From Planctomycetota bacterium (GTDB lineage: Bacteria > Planctomycetota > B15-G4), in assembly GCA_020638905.1 (NCBI GenBank), contig JACKHP010000013.1, positions 36,837 to 100,836 of the forward strand: a stretch of DNA of 64,000 nt. The letters run 5' to 3'. Below the pieces are notes generated by a model that was not told the origin of the DNA, ran no database searches, and saw nothing but the letters and a program-made list of their open reading frames with translations. The position numbers and the translations under genes are program-made. Shown here in pieces: positions 45,465 through 53,596 of the stretch (position 1 is its first letter; every line of letters starts with the position of its first letter).

Positions 45465-45965
45465 ATGGAAGGCAACGGAACCCAGGCCCTCGAGCTCGAG
45501 TCGGTGCACGTCCGCCGGCTGCGCCCCGACGACCTCGAACGCGTCATCGCGATCGACGCCCGCATCACCGGCCGCCGGCGCGAGGAGTACTTCAAGGTCA
45601 AGCTGCGCCAGGCGCTCTCGGGCGCGGGCGTCGAGGTCTCGCTCGCGGGCGAAGTCGACGGCAGCCTCGTCGGCTACCTCATCGCGCGCGTCTGGTACGG
45701 CGAGTTCGGACGCACCGAGCCCGTGGCCGTGCTCGACACCGTCGGCGTGCATCCCGACTTCCGCACGCGCGGCGTGGGACACGCGCTCGTGAGCCAGCTG
45801 CGCACCAACCTGCTCGGGCTGAACGTGAAGACGCTCTGCACCGAGGTCGTCTGGGGCGACATGTCGACGCTGGCGTTCTTCCAGCGCGAGGGCTTCCGTC
45901 CCGCCGAGCGCATCAGCCTCGACCTCGATCTCGAGGAAGCGAGGCGCAGGGAGACCACGGCATGA
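45465..45965 (+). CDS. GNAT acetyltransferase at the end of the benzoyl-CoA operon (second copy)
   Basis: 166 residues, with a strong AAGGAGG box before the ATG. Fold marks are VHVRRLRPDDLERVIAID, VLDTVGVHPDFRTRGVGHAL with the acetyl-CoA loop RTRGVG, and TLAFFQREGFRPAERISLDL. It is not a close duplicate of the GNAT at 38644. The Rrf2 gene follows with a 4-bp overlap, so the two are translationally coupled, suggesting a regulatory rather than catabolic role. The substrate is unknown. Confidence 0.88.
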   Translation: MEGNGTQALELESVHVRRLRPDDLERVIAIDARITGRRREEYFKVKLRQALSGAGVEVSLAGEVDGSLVGYLIARVWYGEFGRTEPVAVLDTVGVHPDFRTRGVGHALVSQLRTNLLGLNVKTLCTEVVWGDMSTLAFFQREGFRPAERISLDLDLEEARRRETTA

Positions 45966-46411
45966 AGGCGCACATGCACGACCACCGCCCGCGTCCGGGT
46001 TCGGAGACGGTACGGCTCAACAAGAGCACGCAGTACGCGCTGCAGTCGATGCTCGAGCTCTCGCGCGCCGGCGGCGAACCCCGCACCGCGTGCGAGATCG
46101 CCGCGCGCCACGACGTCCCCGAGACGGTGCTCGCGAAGGTGCTGCAGCAGCTCGTGCGCGCCGGACTCGTGCGCGCCTCGCGCGGCGTCGGCGGCGGCTA
46201 CCGCCTGGCCCGTCCGCCGGCGCAGATCTCCGTGCAGGACGTGATCGACCTGTTCGAGCCGCCTCCCCCGCACGAGCCGTCGCCCTGGGACCACCGCCTG
46301 CCGGTCGAGACCGACGAGCCGCGGGACCGCCTGCGCGACCTCTTCTACGAGGTCGACGAGACGGTGCGCGCCACGTTCCGGTCGGTGACGTTCGACACGC
46401 TCGTGCGCTGA
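45962..46411 (+). CDS. Rrf2-family transcriptional regulator (BadM-like context)
   Basis: 149 residues. The winged helix is LNKSTQYALQSMLELSRAG (19-37), with recognition region CEIAARHDVPETVLAKVLQQL and the Rrf2 wing signature SRGVGGGYRLARPP (73-86). IscR and NsrR carry three cluster-binding cysteines after this wing. None is present here (the only Cys is Cys44), so an iron-sulfur sensor is unlikely. BadM, the Rrf2 repressor of benzoyl-CoA reductase genes in Rhodopseudomonas palustris, is the best functional parallel. The likely target is the palindrome at 36343. Confidence 0.9.
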   Translation: MKAHMHDHRPRPGSETVRLNKSTQYALQSMLELSRAGGEPRTACEIAARHDVPETVLAKVLQQLVRAGLVRASRGVGGGYRLARPPAQISVQDVIDLFEPPPPHEPSPWDHRLPVETDEPRDRLRDLFYEVDETVRATFRSVTFDTLVR

Positions 46412-46521
46412 CGGGGGGTGGCGGGGGGGCGTCCGGCGCGGTCCGCTCCGGTCGCGTGCACCGACGACGCGGCAGCTCGTCGGCGTGGGCCTGGTGCGTG
46501 CCGCCACCCCGCCCACACCCG

Positions 46522-47535
46522 TCAGAGCGGGATGCCGAACCAGAACAGGCGCAGGACCGGCTCGCCCTCCTCGCGTCCCCAGCCGAACATGCCGAACAGC
46601 GGTCCGTGCGTCTCGTCGCGCGGCACGCCGCCCTCGCGCATCGCGTCGTCGAACCACAGCAGGCCGCCGAGCAGCGCGAAGATGTGCTCGTCGCGACGGG
46701 ACGCGGCGGCCGCGGTCGCCGACGACTCCCCGACGCGCACCCGCGTGAGAAGCCGCGTCCCGTCGTCGCCGGGATCGACGATCCAGCTCCGGTCGCGCGA
46801 CCACCAGCCCAGGTACCCGAACAGGGGACCGTGCGCGACCTCGTCCTGTACGGGCGTGCTCAGCACGCACGAGCGCCACAGCAGACCGCCCAGCCCGCCG
46901 AGGGCCAGGGGATCGAAGGCCCAGCCGCGTGTCGCGTCGGGCCCCGCGCCGTCGTACGTCTGCCACATCGGACCGAGCACCCACAGCAGCGAGTGCATCG
47001 TCTCTTCCTGCGGGCCGCCTCGCGACGCGAAGCCCGCGTAGAGCAACGGGACGCCCCACGACTCGAGGCGCGGCACGTCGTCGGGCCAGTCGTCGGCATG
47101 GGACGACGTCCAGAAGAGCGAGCCCGCGAAGTCGTTGCGCGCCTTGCGTCCGTCGGGCAGGAAGAGCGCGCGCTCCGTCGACCACCAGAGCGGCAGGCGG
47201 AGCACGGCCGCGTCGATCAACCCCGCGGTGGCCTGCTCGTGCACGAGCACACGCGACTGCCGGTCGGCCCGCACCAGGCGTCCCGCGTTCCAGCCGGGGA
47301 TCACCCAGAACGACGACCCGGAGTCGCCGTCGTCGCGCGTCTCGACGTCGTCGGAGTCGAGCGAGAAGCGCCGCGTCGCGGGATCCGCGGCGCTCTGCCG
47401 GGCGGCGTTCCACTGGGCCTCGGTGAGCGCCGGCGTGTCGACGCCGACGTCATCGAAGATCGAACGCTCGGTGACCGTACAGGACGCGCACGCGAGCAGC
47501 CCGACCAGCGCCACCGCGCGCATGGCCGACCTCAC
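46522..47535 (-). CDS. Lipoprotein with repeated HGPLFG motifs
   Basis: 337 residues from a GTG at 47535 that overlaps the upstream gene's stop; the ATG at 47523 is a close alternative. A lipobox (ACASC, Cys19) follows a short signal. The C-terminal half is rich in Gly, Trp and Leu and contains two copies of an HGPLFGxxGW motif plus several GGLLW segments, perhaps successive strands of a barrel or a self-assembling repeat. No family was recognised. It is coupled to the DUF1326 gene. Confidence 0.82.
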   Translation of the reverse strand: MRSAMRAVALVGLLACASCTVTERSIFDDVGVDTPALTEAQWNAARQSAADPATRRFSLDSDDVETRDDGDSGSSFWVIPGWNAGRLVRADRQSRVLVHEQATAGLIDAAVLRLPLWWSTERALFLPDGRKARNDFAGSLFWTSSHADDWPDDVPRLESWGVPLLYAGFASRGGPQEETMHSLLWVLGPMWQTYDGAGPDATRGWAFDPLALGGLGGLLWRSCVLSTPVQDEVAHGPLFGYLGWWSRDRSWIVDPGDDGTRLLTRVRVGESSATAAAASRRDEHIFALLGGLLWFDDAMREGGVPRDETHGPLFGMFGWGREEGEPVLRLFWFGIPL

Positions 47536-48254
47536 TCAGCCGCGGCCGGGGCGCCCTCGCACGGTCCCGCGTCGCAGCAGGTCTCGCGGAAGCAGCTCAC
47601 GAAGACGTTGTTCTGGTCGGTGTGGCTCCAGGCCGGGAGCGCGAGGTCACCGGCGAAGCGGCACACCGAGGCGTTGCCCACGAGCGGCTGGCCGAGGCCC
47701 GAGGCGAGCGGTTCGTACCAGACGCTCTCGGGGATCTTGCAGCACGAGCGGTCGGGCAGCGTCTCGCCCACGAGCTCGATGCGGTCGCCCGCCACGAGCA
47801 CGAAGTTGCCGTCGGCGGTGGAGACGTGCACGTCGGTGTCGCGCACCGTCAGGATCTCGCCCACGGTCTCGGGCTGACGCGCTCGCAACCATCCCTCGGC
47901 CGCGCTGCGCGTCTCGTCGTCGAGCGACGCGTCGAGGTAGACGACCGACGTGCGTGCCGCTCCGTCGCGCAGGTTCTCGGACGACGTGACCGCGGCGACG
48001 ATGTCGACGCCTGCGAGCGCGACCCCGTCCCATGAACCGTCGACGAGGTGCCAGCCGAGGATCGCGTCGCGCCCCTGGCTTCCGACCTCGCCGTTGAAGT
48101 GGCACGCGCCCGCGAAGACCGCGGCCGAACGCGCCTCGACGTAGCGTCCCCGCACGGGGCCGATCGAGGGCGCCTCGTGCTCGTAGAGGTAGGCACCCGC
48201 GGTCAGGACACCGGCACACAGCCCGGCGATGAGCGAGGTCACGATCGGCTTCAT
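47532..48254 (-). CDS. DUF1326-domain membrane-anchored protein
   Basis: 240 residues. An N-terminal membrane anchor (residues 3-21) is followed by the DUF1326 domain (about 35-160): YVEARSAAVFAGACHFNGE and GRDAILGWHLVDGSWDGVAL with the paired Cys/His residues typical of the family. The C-terminal part has extra cysteine pairs (RSCCKIP, ETCCDAGPC), which may form disulfides or bind metal. DUF1326 proteins have no proven function. The ATG at 48254 is set by the anchor. Confidence 0.88.
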   Translation of the reverse strand: MKPIVTSLIAGLCAGVLTAGAYLYEHEAPSIGPVRGRYVEARSAAVFAGACHFNGEVGSQGRDAILGWHLVDGSWDGVALAGVDIVAAVTSSENLRDGAARTSVVYLDASLDDETRSAAEGWLRARQPETVGEILTVRDTDVHVSTADGNFVLVAGDRIELVGETLPDRSCCKIPESVWYEPLASGLGQPLVGNASVCRFAGDLALPAWSHTDQNNVFVSCFRETCCDAGPCEGAPAAAE

Positions 48255-48325
48255 CGAGCGACTCCGGGGGGACGAGGCGCGTCCGGACTCCCACGCCGGC
48301 GCGGCATGCGTGAGATCACGTGGGG

Positions 48326-48331
48326 AGTGTA
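48326..48331 (-). promoter_or_regulatory. Putative -10 element of the DUF1326/lipoprotein pair
   Basis: TACACT on the minus strand, 71 nt before the ATG at 48254. A TTCACA-like sequence lies upstream at a short spacing. GGAG precedes the ATG. Confidence 0.35.
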
Positions 48332-48540
48332 ACCCATCGGCCGGTTGTGAAGCACTGGTGAAGACGAGGTTTCGTGTGGCGCCTGAGGACACGGCCCGGC
48401 GGCCCGGGCGGCGATGCCACCGGCGGCCAGCGGAGGCCTTCCGACGCTTGGTCTCGGAGTTCGCGCCCGTCGTCCGGGGCGGGCGCGCCGGCGTATCCTG
48501 CCCGGGACGCCGCGCCACGACGCCTCCGGGAGCCGCCCCC

Positions 48541-48996
48541 TTGTCCGTCCGCCCCGCGACCCTGGCCGAGCTCGACCTGCTCGCCGCGCTCGACCACCGG
48601 ACGTTCGGCGCGCACGCCTATCCGCGCGTGTTCTTCCGCCAGGCGTACGACCTGTGGGGACGCTGGCTGCTCGTGGCCTGCGACGACGAGGCGTCGTCCC
48701 GGCCCGTCCTCGGCTCGCTGGTCGGCGCCCCGGCGCTGACCGCCGGCGACGCGTGGATCCTCTCGCTCGCCGTGGACGCGCCCGCGCGCGGGCGCGGCGT
48801 GGGAGCACGCCTGCTCGCCCACGCGCTCGGGCTCTTCGCGTCCGACGGCGTGCGCCGCGCGCTGCTCACCGTCGCGCCCGACAACGCCGCGGCGCTCGCG
48901 CTCTACGAACGCGCGGGCTTCGTCGTCGCGGCGCGGGACGACGACGCGTTCGGCCCCGGCGAGACGCGACTGCGGATGGTGCGCGCGCTGGCGTGA
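48541..48996 (+). CDS. GNAT-family N-acetyltransferase
   Basis: 151 residues from a TTG at 48541. GGGAG lies about 8 nt upstream and TATCCT, a likely -10, is at 48494-48499, so the TTG is preferred to longer frames with atypical sequence. Fold marks are WILSLAVDAPARGRGVGARL (acetyl-CoA loop ARGRGVG) and NAAALALYERAGFVV, as in RimI-like enzymes. It is convergent with the molybdoenzyme cluster. Confidence 0.88.
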   Translation: MSVRPATLAELDLLAALDHRTFGAHAYPRVFFRQAYDLWGRWLLVACDDEASSRPVLGSLVGAPALTAGDAWILSLAVDAPARGRGVGARLLAHALGLFASDGVRRALLTVAPDNAAALALYERAGFVVAARDDDAFGPGETRLRMVRALA

Positions 48997-49030
48997 CGGA
49001 CGCGCGCGGCGACGAACGGGCTCGTCGCCG

Positions 49031-49306
49031 CTAGAGCAGCTCGCTCCACGGCGACTCGAAGCAGGCGCGTCCCTTGACGCAGTCGTCGGGGTGCGCGGGC
49101 TCGCGATCGGGACCGAGGATCTGCCCCGTGCGGCTGCACCAGCACCAGTTGCTGCCGTCGAGCACGTCGGACTTCGTGAGCGGACGTCCCGAGAGGCCGA
49201 GGATCTTCTTGCTGCCGAGCTGCACGCAGAACGGGCTCACGCGCACACGCGCAGCTGCGGCGGACGACTCGGCGCGCTCGCGCGCGGGCTGGTCGCGGCT
49301 CGTCAT
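49031..49306 (-). CDS. Small Cys-rich protein of the aldehyde oxidoreductase operon
   Basis: 91 residues. After a charged N-terminus come SPFCVQLGSKKILGLSGRPL and NWCWCSRTGQILGPDREP, then DDCVKGRACFES. Six cysteines are spaced as FC, WCWC, DC and AC, suggesting a small metal or iron-sulfur site. The ATG overlaps the stop of the FAD-subunit gene, so it is the last gene of the four-gene operon. It may serve as a maturation factor or electron carrier. No family name was recognised. Confidence 0.85.
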   Translation of the reverse strand: MTSRDQPARERAESSAAAARVRVSPFCVQLGSKKILGLSGRPLTKSDVLDGSNWCWCSRTGQILGPDREPAHPDDCVKGRACFESPWSELL

Positions 49307-50289
49307 GACAGGCTCCGGAGGGCGCGCGTGAGCAGTCCCTGGGTGAGCGGGATCTTGTACCCGTTGTCGGCCAGCGGCGCGGCGCCGCGCAGCGCCTCGA
49401 CGCCCGCGAGGCGGCAGGTCTCGTCGTCGACGACGCGTCCCTTCAGCAGCGCCTCGGTGGACGGCGTGCGCCAGGGCTTCGGCGCCACGCCGCCCAGCAC
49501 GAGGCGCGCGTCGGCGATCGCGCCGCCGGACGTCCACAGGCACAGCGCCACGGCCGAGAGCGCCCAGTCGTAGCTGCCGCGCTCCTTGAACTTGGCGTAC
49601 GTGCTGCGCATGCCGGGGGCCGGTGCGGGCACGCGCACCTCGGTCATGACCTCGTCGCCCGCGCGCACCGTCTCGCGCTGCGGACCGACCTCGCTCGGGA
49701 GCTTGTAGAAGTCTTCGAGCTTCAGCGTGCGCGCACCGCGCGGCGAGACGAGCGTGGCCTCGGCCGAGAGCGCCACGAGCGCGGGCGCCAGGTCGGACGG
49801 ATGCACGATGTAGCTGGGTCCGCCGCCGAGGATCGCGTTGTACTTGTTCATGCCCGACTGGGCGAAGCACTCGTCGCCGCCCTTCTTCAGGCACACCATG
49901 GCCTCGTTGCGGTAGTACCAGCAGCGCGGACGCTGGTTCAGGTTGCCACCCACGGTGCCCGCCGCGCGGATCTGCGGACTCCCCACCGACAGGGCCGCCT
50001 CGGCCAGCACGGCGAGGCGCGCGCGCACCTGGGCGTCGGCCGCCAGCCGCTCGAGCGTCACGAGCGCGCCGATCACGAGCGAACCGTCCGACTCGAAGCG
50101 CAGCGCGTCGAGTCCCGCGACGCCCTTCAGGCTCACCACGCGCTCGGGTTCGACGAGGTGGTTGCGCAGCTCGGTGAGCAGGTCCTGTCCGCCGGCCATG
50201 AGCGCGGCCGAGCGGTCGTCGACGTCGGACGGGAGCAGCGCCGCCGCCTGCGCGACGGTGCCCGGACGTTGCCACGCGAAGGCGTTCAT
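49303..50289 (-). CDS. FAD-binding subunit of a PaoB-type molybdenum aldehyde oxidoreductase
   Basis: 328 residues, the FAD (CO dehydrogenase-M type) subunit of the xanthine oxidase family. FAD motifs are LMAGGQDLL (30-38) and TVGGNL (112-117). Directly after this comes an insertion with Cys123, Cys133 and Cys141 (QRPRCWYYRNEAMVC, then DECFAQSGMN), a loop that in E. coli PaoB and in 4-hydroxybenzoyl-CoA reductase binds an extra [4Fe-4S] cluster; only three cysteines are obvious here. It sits between the molybdenum subunit and the small Cys-rich protein with 4-bp overlaps. Confidence 0.93.
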   Translation of the reverse strand: MNAFAWQRPGTVAQAAALLPSDVDDRSAALMAGGQDLLTELRNHLVEPERVVSLKGVAGLDALRFESDGSLVIGALVTLERLAADAQVRARLAVLAEAALSVGSPQIRAAGTVGGNLNQRPRCWYYRNEAMVCLKKGGDECFAQSGMNKYNAILGGGPSYIVHPSDLAPALVALSAEATLVSPRGARTLKLEDFYKLPSEVGPQRETVRAGDEVMTEVRVPAPAPGMRSTYAKFKERGSYDWALSAVALCLWTSGGAIADARLVLGGVAPKPWRTPSTEALLKGRVVDDETCRLAGVEALRGAAPLADNGYKIPLTQGLLTRALRSLS

Positions 50290-52505
50290 CGCTGCATCTC
50301 CAACCACTTCGTGAGGATCTTGTCGGGGGTCAGCGGCATGTCGCGCACGCGCACCCCGCAGGCGTTGTAGACCGCGTTCGCGATGGCGCCGTGGCCCGGG
50401 ATGTTGGGCGCCTCGGCCATGCCCATGGCCGCCTGGCGGTCGTCGTCGTCGTCGAGGATCACCGTGAACTCGGGCATCTCCTGCGCGCCGGCGATCTTGT
50501 AGGCCTCGAGGTCGTCGCTCAGCATCACGCCGTGGATCGGGTCGATCACGCGTTCCTCGAACAGGCCGTACGAGAGCGCCTGGATGAGTCCGCCGTTGAT
50601 CTGGCTGCGCAGCGCCATGCGGTTGAACGGGATGCCCTGGTCCTGCACGCAGACCATGCGCAGCACGCGCACGCGTCCGGTGAGCACGTCGACACTGACT
50701 TTCGCGGCCTGCGCCCCGTGGACGCGTTCGCCGTGCAGGTGGTCTCGGTACTTGCCGCTCGCCGTGAGCGGGTCGCCGCCGAGCAGCGCGCAGGCCCCCT
50801 TCCACGACATGCCGACGGACGGATCGTCGCGCACCTCGACGCGCCCGCCGCGGAAGACGAGCGTGTCGGGCTCGACTCCGAGCGCGGTGGCGACCCGCGC
50901 CGCGAGGGCGGTGCGCGCGTTGAAGGCGGCGTCCTTCACGGCGGGCGCCACGCTGCCGGTGGTGATGCTGCCGCCCGAGTAGACCGAGGTCGGCAGCGAG
51001 CTGTCGCCGATGCGCGGCGTGACGGCCGAGACCGGCAGGCCGAACTCCTCGGCCACGATGGCGGCCACGAGGGTGCGCGAGCCCTGTCCGATGTCCTGCA
51101 CGGCGTTGCTCACCTCGAGCGAGCCGTCGGGGTGGATGCGCACCTCGACGATCGCGTCGGGACGCGACGAGCTGCCCCAGGTCGAGACGCCGAAGCCGAT
51201 GCCGAGCGCACGCCCGTCGGCGTCGGGCGCGCCGTGCGCCGTCTTGTGCGGATGGGCGTCCCAGCCGATCTCGCGCGCGGCGCGCTGCAACTGCCGGTGG
51301 TAGACAGGATCGGACAGGTTCGCGAGCCGCATCGCGAGCGGGTCGATCGACAGCGCGTACGCGAGCTCGTCGACGAGCGACTCCATCGCGAAGCTGGCCT
51401 GCGGGTGCCCGGGACTGCGTTGCGCGCGGTTGCTGTCGGTGGCCGTGTGCACCGAGCGCAGGCGCGACCACGACGTCTCGACGTCGTAGATGTACGGCGG
51501 CGTCGGCAACGAGCCCTGTCCCACGCCGCCCAGGCGGTCGGCCTCGACGAGCAGCGCGCGCAGCTTGCCGTCCTTCGTGGCGCCGCCGACCATGCGCTGC
51601 TTGCTGCCGCTGCGGTTGCCCGCCATGAGGAACTCGTCCTCACGCGTGAGCATGAGGTGCACGGGACGCCCCAACGCCTTGGCGGTCTGGCACGCCAGCA
51701 GTCCCTCGGTGCCGGCGCCGAACTTGCTGCCGAAGCCGCCGCCCATGTGCTCGCAGATCACGCGCACGTTGCCGCGCGGCAGCTCGAGGTACTGCGCGAA
51801 CTCCTGCGGTCCGCCGGTGACGTACTGCGACGAGTGGTAGACGGTGGCCGAGTCGCCGCCGCGGTAGTCGACCACGCAGCCGTGGGTCTCGAGGCACACG
51901 TGGTGCTGGACGGGGAGCGTGTACGTCGCCTCGACGACCGCGTCGCAGCCCTCGAGCGCCGCGGCCGCCGCGTCGGAGTCGCCGCGCGAGCTCTCGCTCG
52001 ACACGTTGCCGCGGCGCGTGATCTGCGGCGCCCCGTCGGCCAGCGCCTGCTCGGGCGTGACCAGCGGCGGACGCAGCGGCGTCACCTTCGCGCGCACGGC
52101 GCGCACGCCGTCCTCCGCGGCCTCGGGCGTCTCGGCCGCGACCACGACCAGGATGCCGTCGTAGCCCTGGTAGCGGACGCCCTCGTCGTCGGCCTTGACC
52201 GTCTCGGCGTAGACCACGCCGGGCACCTTGCGCGCCGCGGTGAGCGAGATGCGTCCGACGTCGGCGCGCGCGTAGGGCGTCACGACGAGCCGCGCGTACA
52301 CCATGCCGGGCAGACGCACGTCGTGCGTGTAGCGAGCGCGTCCCGTGACCTTCTGCGGGCCGTCGAGGCGCGGGATCTCACGGTTCAGCACGGTCATCTC
52401 GGCGCGCGGCGTCCACTCGGGGCGCTCGTCGGCGGCGGGAGGCAGCGCGTTCGCGGCCGCCGCGGCGGCGGCGATCTGCGCGGCGTTGCTGTCGGGCGCG
52501 GTCAT
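50286..52505 (-). CDS. Molybdopterin-binding catalytic subunit of the aldehyde oxidoreductase
   Basis: 739 residues. The xanthine oxidase-family large subunit starts with an Ala-rich leader, then LDGPQKVTGRARYTHDVRLP, the molybdenum-cofactor loop GGGFGSKFGAGTE, DIGQGSRTLVA, and a C-terminal GAIANAVYNACGVRVRD. The catalytic Glu is probably Glu698 (MAEAPN), aligned with the GE of other members. The subunit set (iron-sulfur with Tat signal, FAD with extra cluster, molybdenum) is that of periplasmic PaoABC, which oxidises aromatic and other aldehydes. It could detoxify aldehydes; the substrate is not shown. Confidence 0.94.
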   Translation of the reverse strand: MTAPDSNAAQIAAAAAAANALPPAADERPEWTPRAEMTVLNREIPRLDGPQKVTGRARYTHDVRLPGMVYARLVVTPYARADVGRISLTAARKVPGVVYAETVKADDEGVRYQGYDGILVVVAAETPEAAEDGVRAVRAKVTPLRPPLVTPEQALADGAPQITRRGNVSSESSRGDSDAAAAALEGCDAVVEATYTLPVQHHVCLETHGCVVDYRGGDSATVYHSSQYVTGGPQEFAQYLELPRGNVRVICEHMGGGFGSKFGAGTEGLLACQTAKALGRPVHLMLTREDEFLMAGNRSGSKQRMVGGATKDGKLRALLVEADRLGGVGQGSLPTPPYIYDVETSWSRLRSVHTATDSNRAQRSPGHPQASFAMESLVDELAYALSIDPLAMRLANLSDPVYHRQLQRAAREIGWDAHPHKTAHGAPDADGRALGIGFGVSTWGSSSRPDAIVEVRIHPDGSLEVSNAVQDIGQGSRTLVAAIVAEEFGLPVSAVTPRIGDSSLPTSVYSGGSITTGSVAPAVKDAAFNARTALAARVATALGVEPDTLVFRGGRVEVRDDPSVGMSWKGACALLGGDPLTASGKYRDHLHGERVHGAQAAKVSVDVLTGRVRVLRMVCVQDQGIPFNRMALRSQINGGLIQALSYGLFEERVIDPIHGVMLSDDLEAYKIAGAQEMPEFTVILDDDDDRQAAMGMAEAPNIPGHGAIANAVYNACGVRVRDMPLTPDKILTKWLEMQR

Positions 52506-53182
52506 CGGGCGTCCTTCCGCGGCTCGCCGCCCAGGCGTGCGCCGGCGTCGAGCGCCGCCGCGAACACGTGCGGATAGGTGCCGCAGCGGCAGAGGTTGCC
52601 CGAGAGCTCGTGCTTGATCTCGTCGAGCGACGCGGACGGGTTCTTCTCGAGGCACGCGGTCGTCGCGACCACGAAGCCCGGCGTGCAGAAGCCGCACATG
52701 AGCGCGTCGTGCTCGCAGAAGGCGGCCTGCACCGGCGAGAGCGCCTCGGGCGTGCCGAGCCCCTCGACCGTGCGGATCGCGCGTCCCTGCACGTCGATCG
52801 CGAGCTGCAGGCAGGCGTACACGGGACGTCCGTCGAGCAGCACCGTGCACGCGCCGCAGTTGCCCTGGGCGCAGACCTCCTTCGTGCCGGTGAGCGGCGG
52901 GTCGGCGTGCACGCGCAACGCCGAGAGCAGCGTCGTGCGCGGTTCGATCGAGAGCTTCGTGTCGCGTCCGTTGATCGAGAGCGTGACGGGCACCTTGCCC
53001 GCGAGCGTCGCGACCTCGTCGTCGGCCGACGCCGCGGCGGACGGATCGACCGTCGGCTCGGCCAGCGCGGCCTCGACCTTCGACAACGTCTGCGTGATCG
53101 CGCCCGCGGCGAGCGCACCGCGCAGGAACGCGCGCCGCGACGGGTCGCGCGGCGCGCCGGACGGAGGCTTCGGTTCGGACAT
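52502..53182 (-). CDS. [2Fe-2S] subunit with Tat signal, PaoA-type
   Basis: 226 residues. The N-terminus has a twin-arginine signal (SRRAFLRGALAAGA, 15-28), so the folded enzyme is exported. Two [2Fe-2S] clusters are bound by Cys104, Cys109, Cys112 and Cys124 (plant ferredoxin type) and by Cys163, Cys166, Cys198 and Cys200 (helical domain). It is the first gene of the operon with a GGAG box before the ATG. The other two enzyme subunits lack signals and would be co-exported with it. Confidence 0.95.
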   Translation of the reverse strand: MSEPKPPSGAPRDPSRRAFLRGALAAGAITQTLSKVEAALAEPTVDPSAAASADDEVATLAGKVPVTLSINGRDTKLSIEPRTTLLSALRVHADPPLTGTKEVCAQGNCGACTVLLDGRPVYACLQLAIDVQGRAIRTVEGLGTPEALSPVQAAFCEHDALMCGFCTPGFVVATTACLEKNPSASLDEIKHELSGNLCRCGTYPHVFAAALDAGARLGGEPRKDAR

Positions 53183-53256
53183 CGCGGGCGCTCCTTCACG
53201 ACGGGGGACGACGGGACGCCGCGCGACAGCACGCGACCGCCCCGACGCGGTGCGCG

Positions 53257-53262
53257 ATCATA
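53257..53262 (-). promoter_or_regulatory. Putative -10 element of the molybdenum aldehyde oxidoreductase operon
   Basis: TATGAT on the minus strand, 74 nt upstream of the ATG at 53182. It is a near-consensus hexamer in an otherwise GC-rich spacer; no clear -35. Confidence 0.45.
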
Positions 53263-53352
53263 CCCCCGTCGCGCGCCTCGTCGTGCGGCACGTCGCGAGC
53301 GCGTCACACGCGTGGGTGCGCCGCCCGGAAGCCGCCCACACCGCCCCACGCG

Positions 53353-53538
53353 TCACGGCGTCACCGCGAGCAACGCGTTGCTGAGCGAGACGCCGTACAC
53401 CGCCGCCGCGTCCTGCACCGCTTCCTGGAAGTAGAGCGTCGAGCCCGACGGGATGCCGGCCGGCCACGCCACGAGCAGCAGCCCGAGTCCGACCCACGGC
53501 AGGAAGCGCTGAGAGAATGCGTGCACGCCTCGTCGCAC
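53353..53538 (-). pseudogene. Orphan C-terminal tail of a secreted protein (LYFQ/SNAL type)
   Basis: A 61-codon frame from GTG 53538 encodes a hydrophobic stretch followed by WPAGIPSGSTLYFQEAVQD and GVSLSNALLAVTP. The latter matches the end of the 908-residue FG-GAP protein at 12912 (WPGVPQGATLYFQAW, then SNALSA). In full proteins this tail follows a large repeat domain, which is missing here. It is therefore probably the relic of a deleted secreted-protein gene, although a tiny exported peptide cannot be excluded. Confidence 0.55.
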
Positions 53539-53596
53539 GAGATCCCCTCACACGGTCTGATCCCGGGCGACGACGACTCGGCCGACGAGACGCAGC

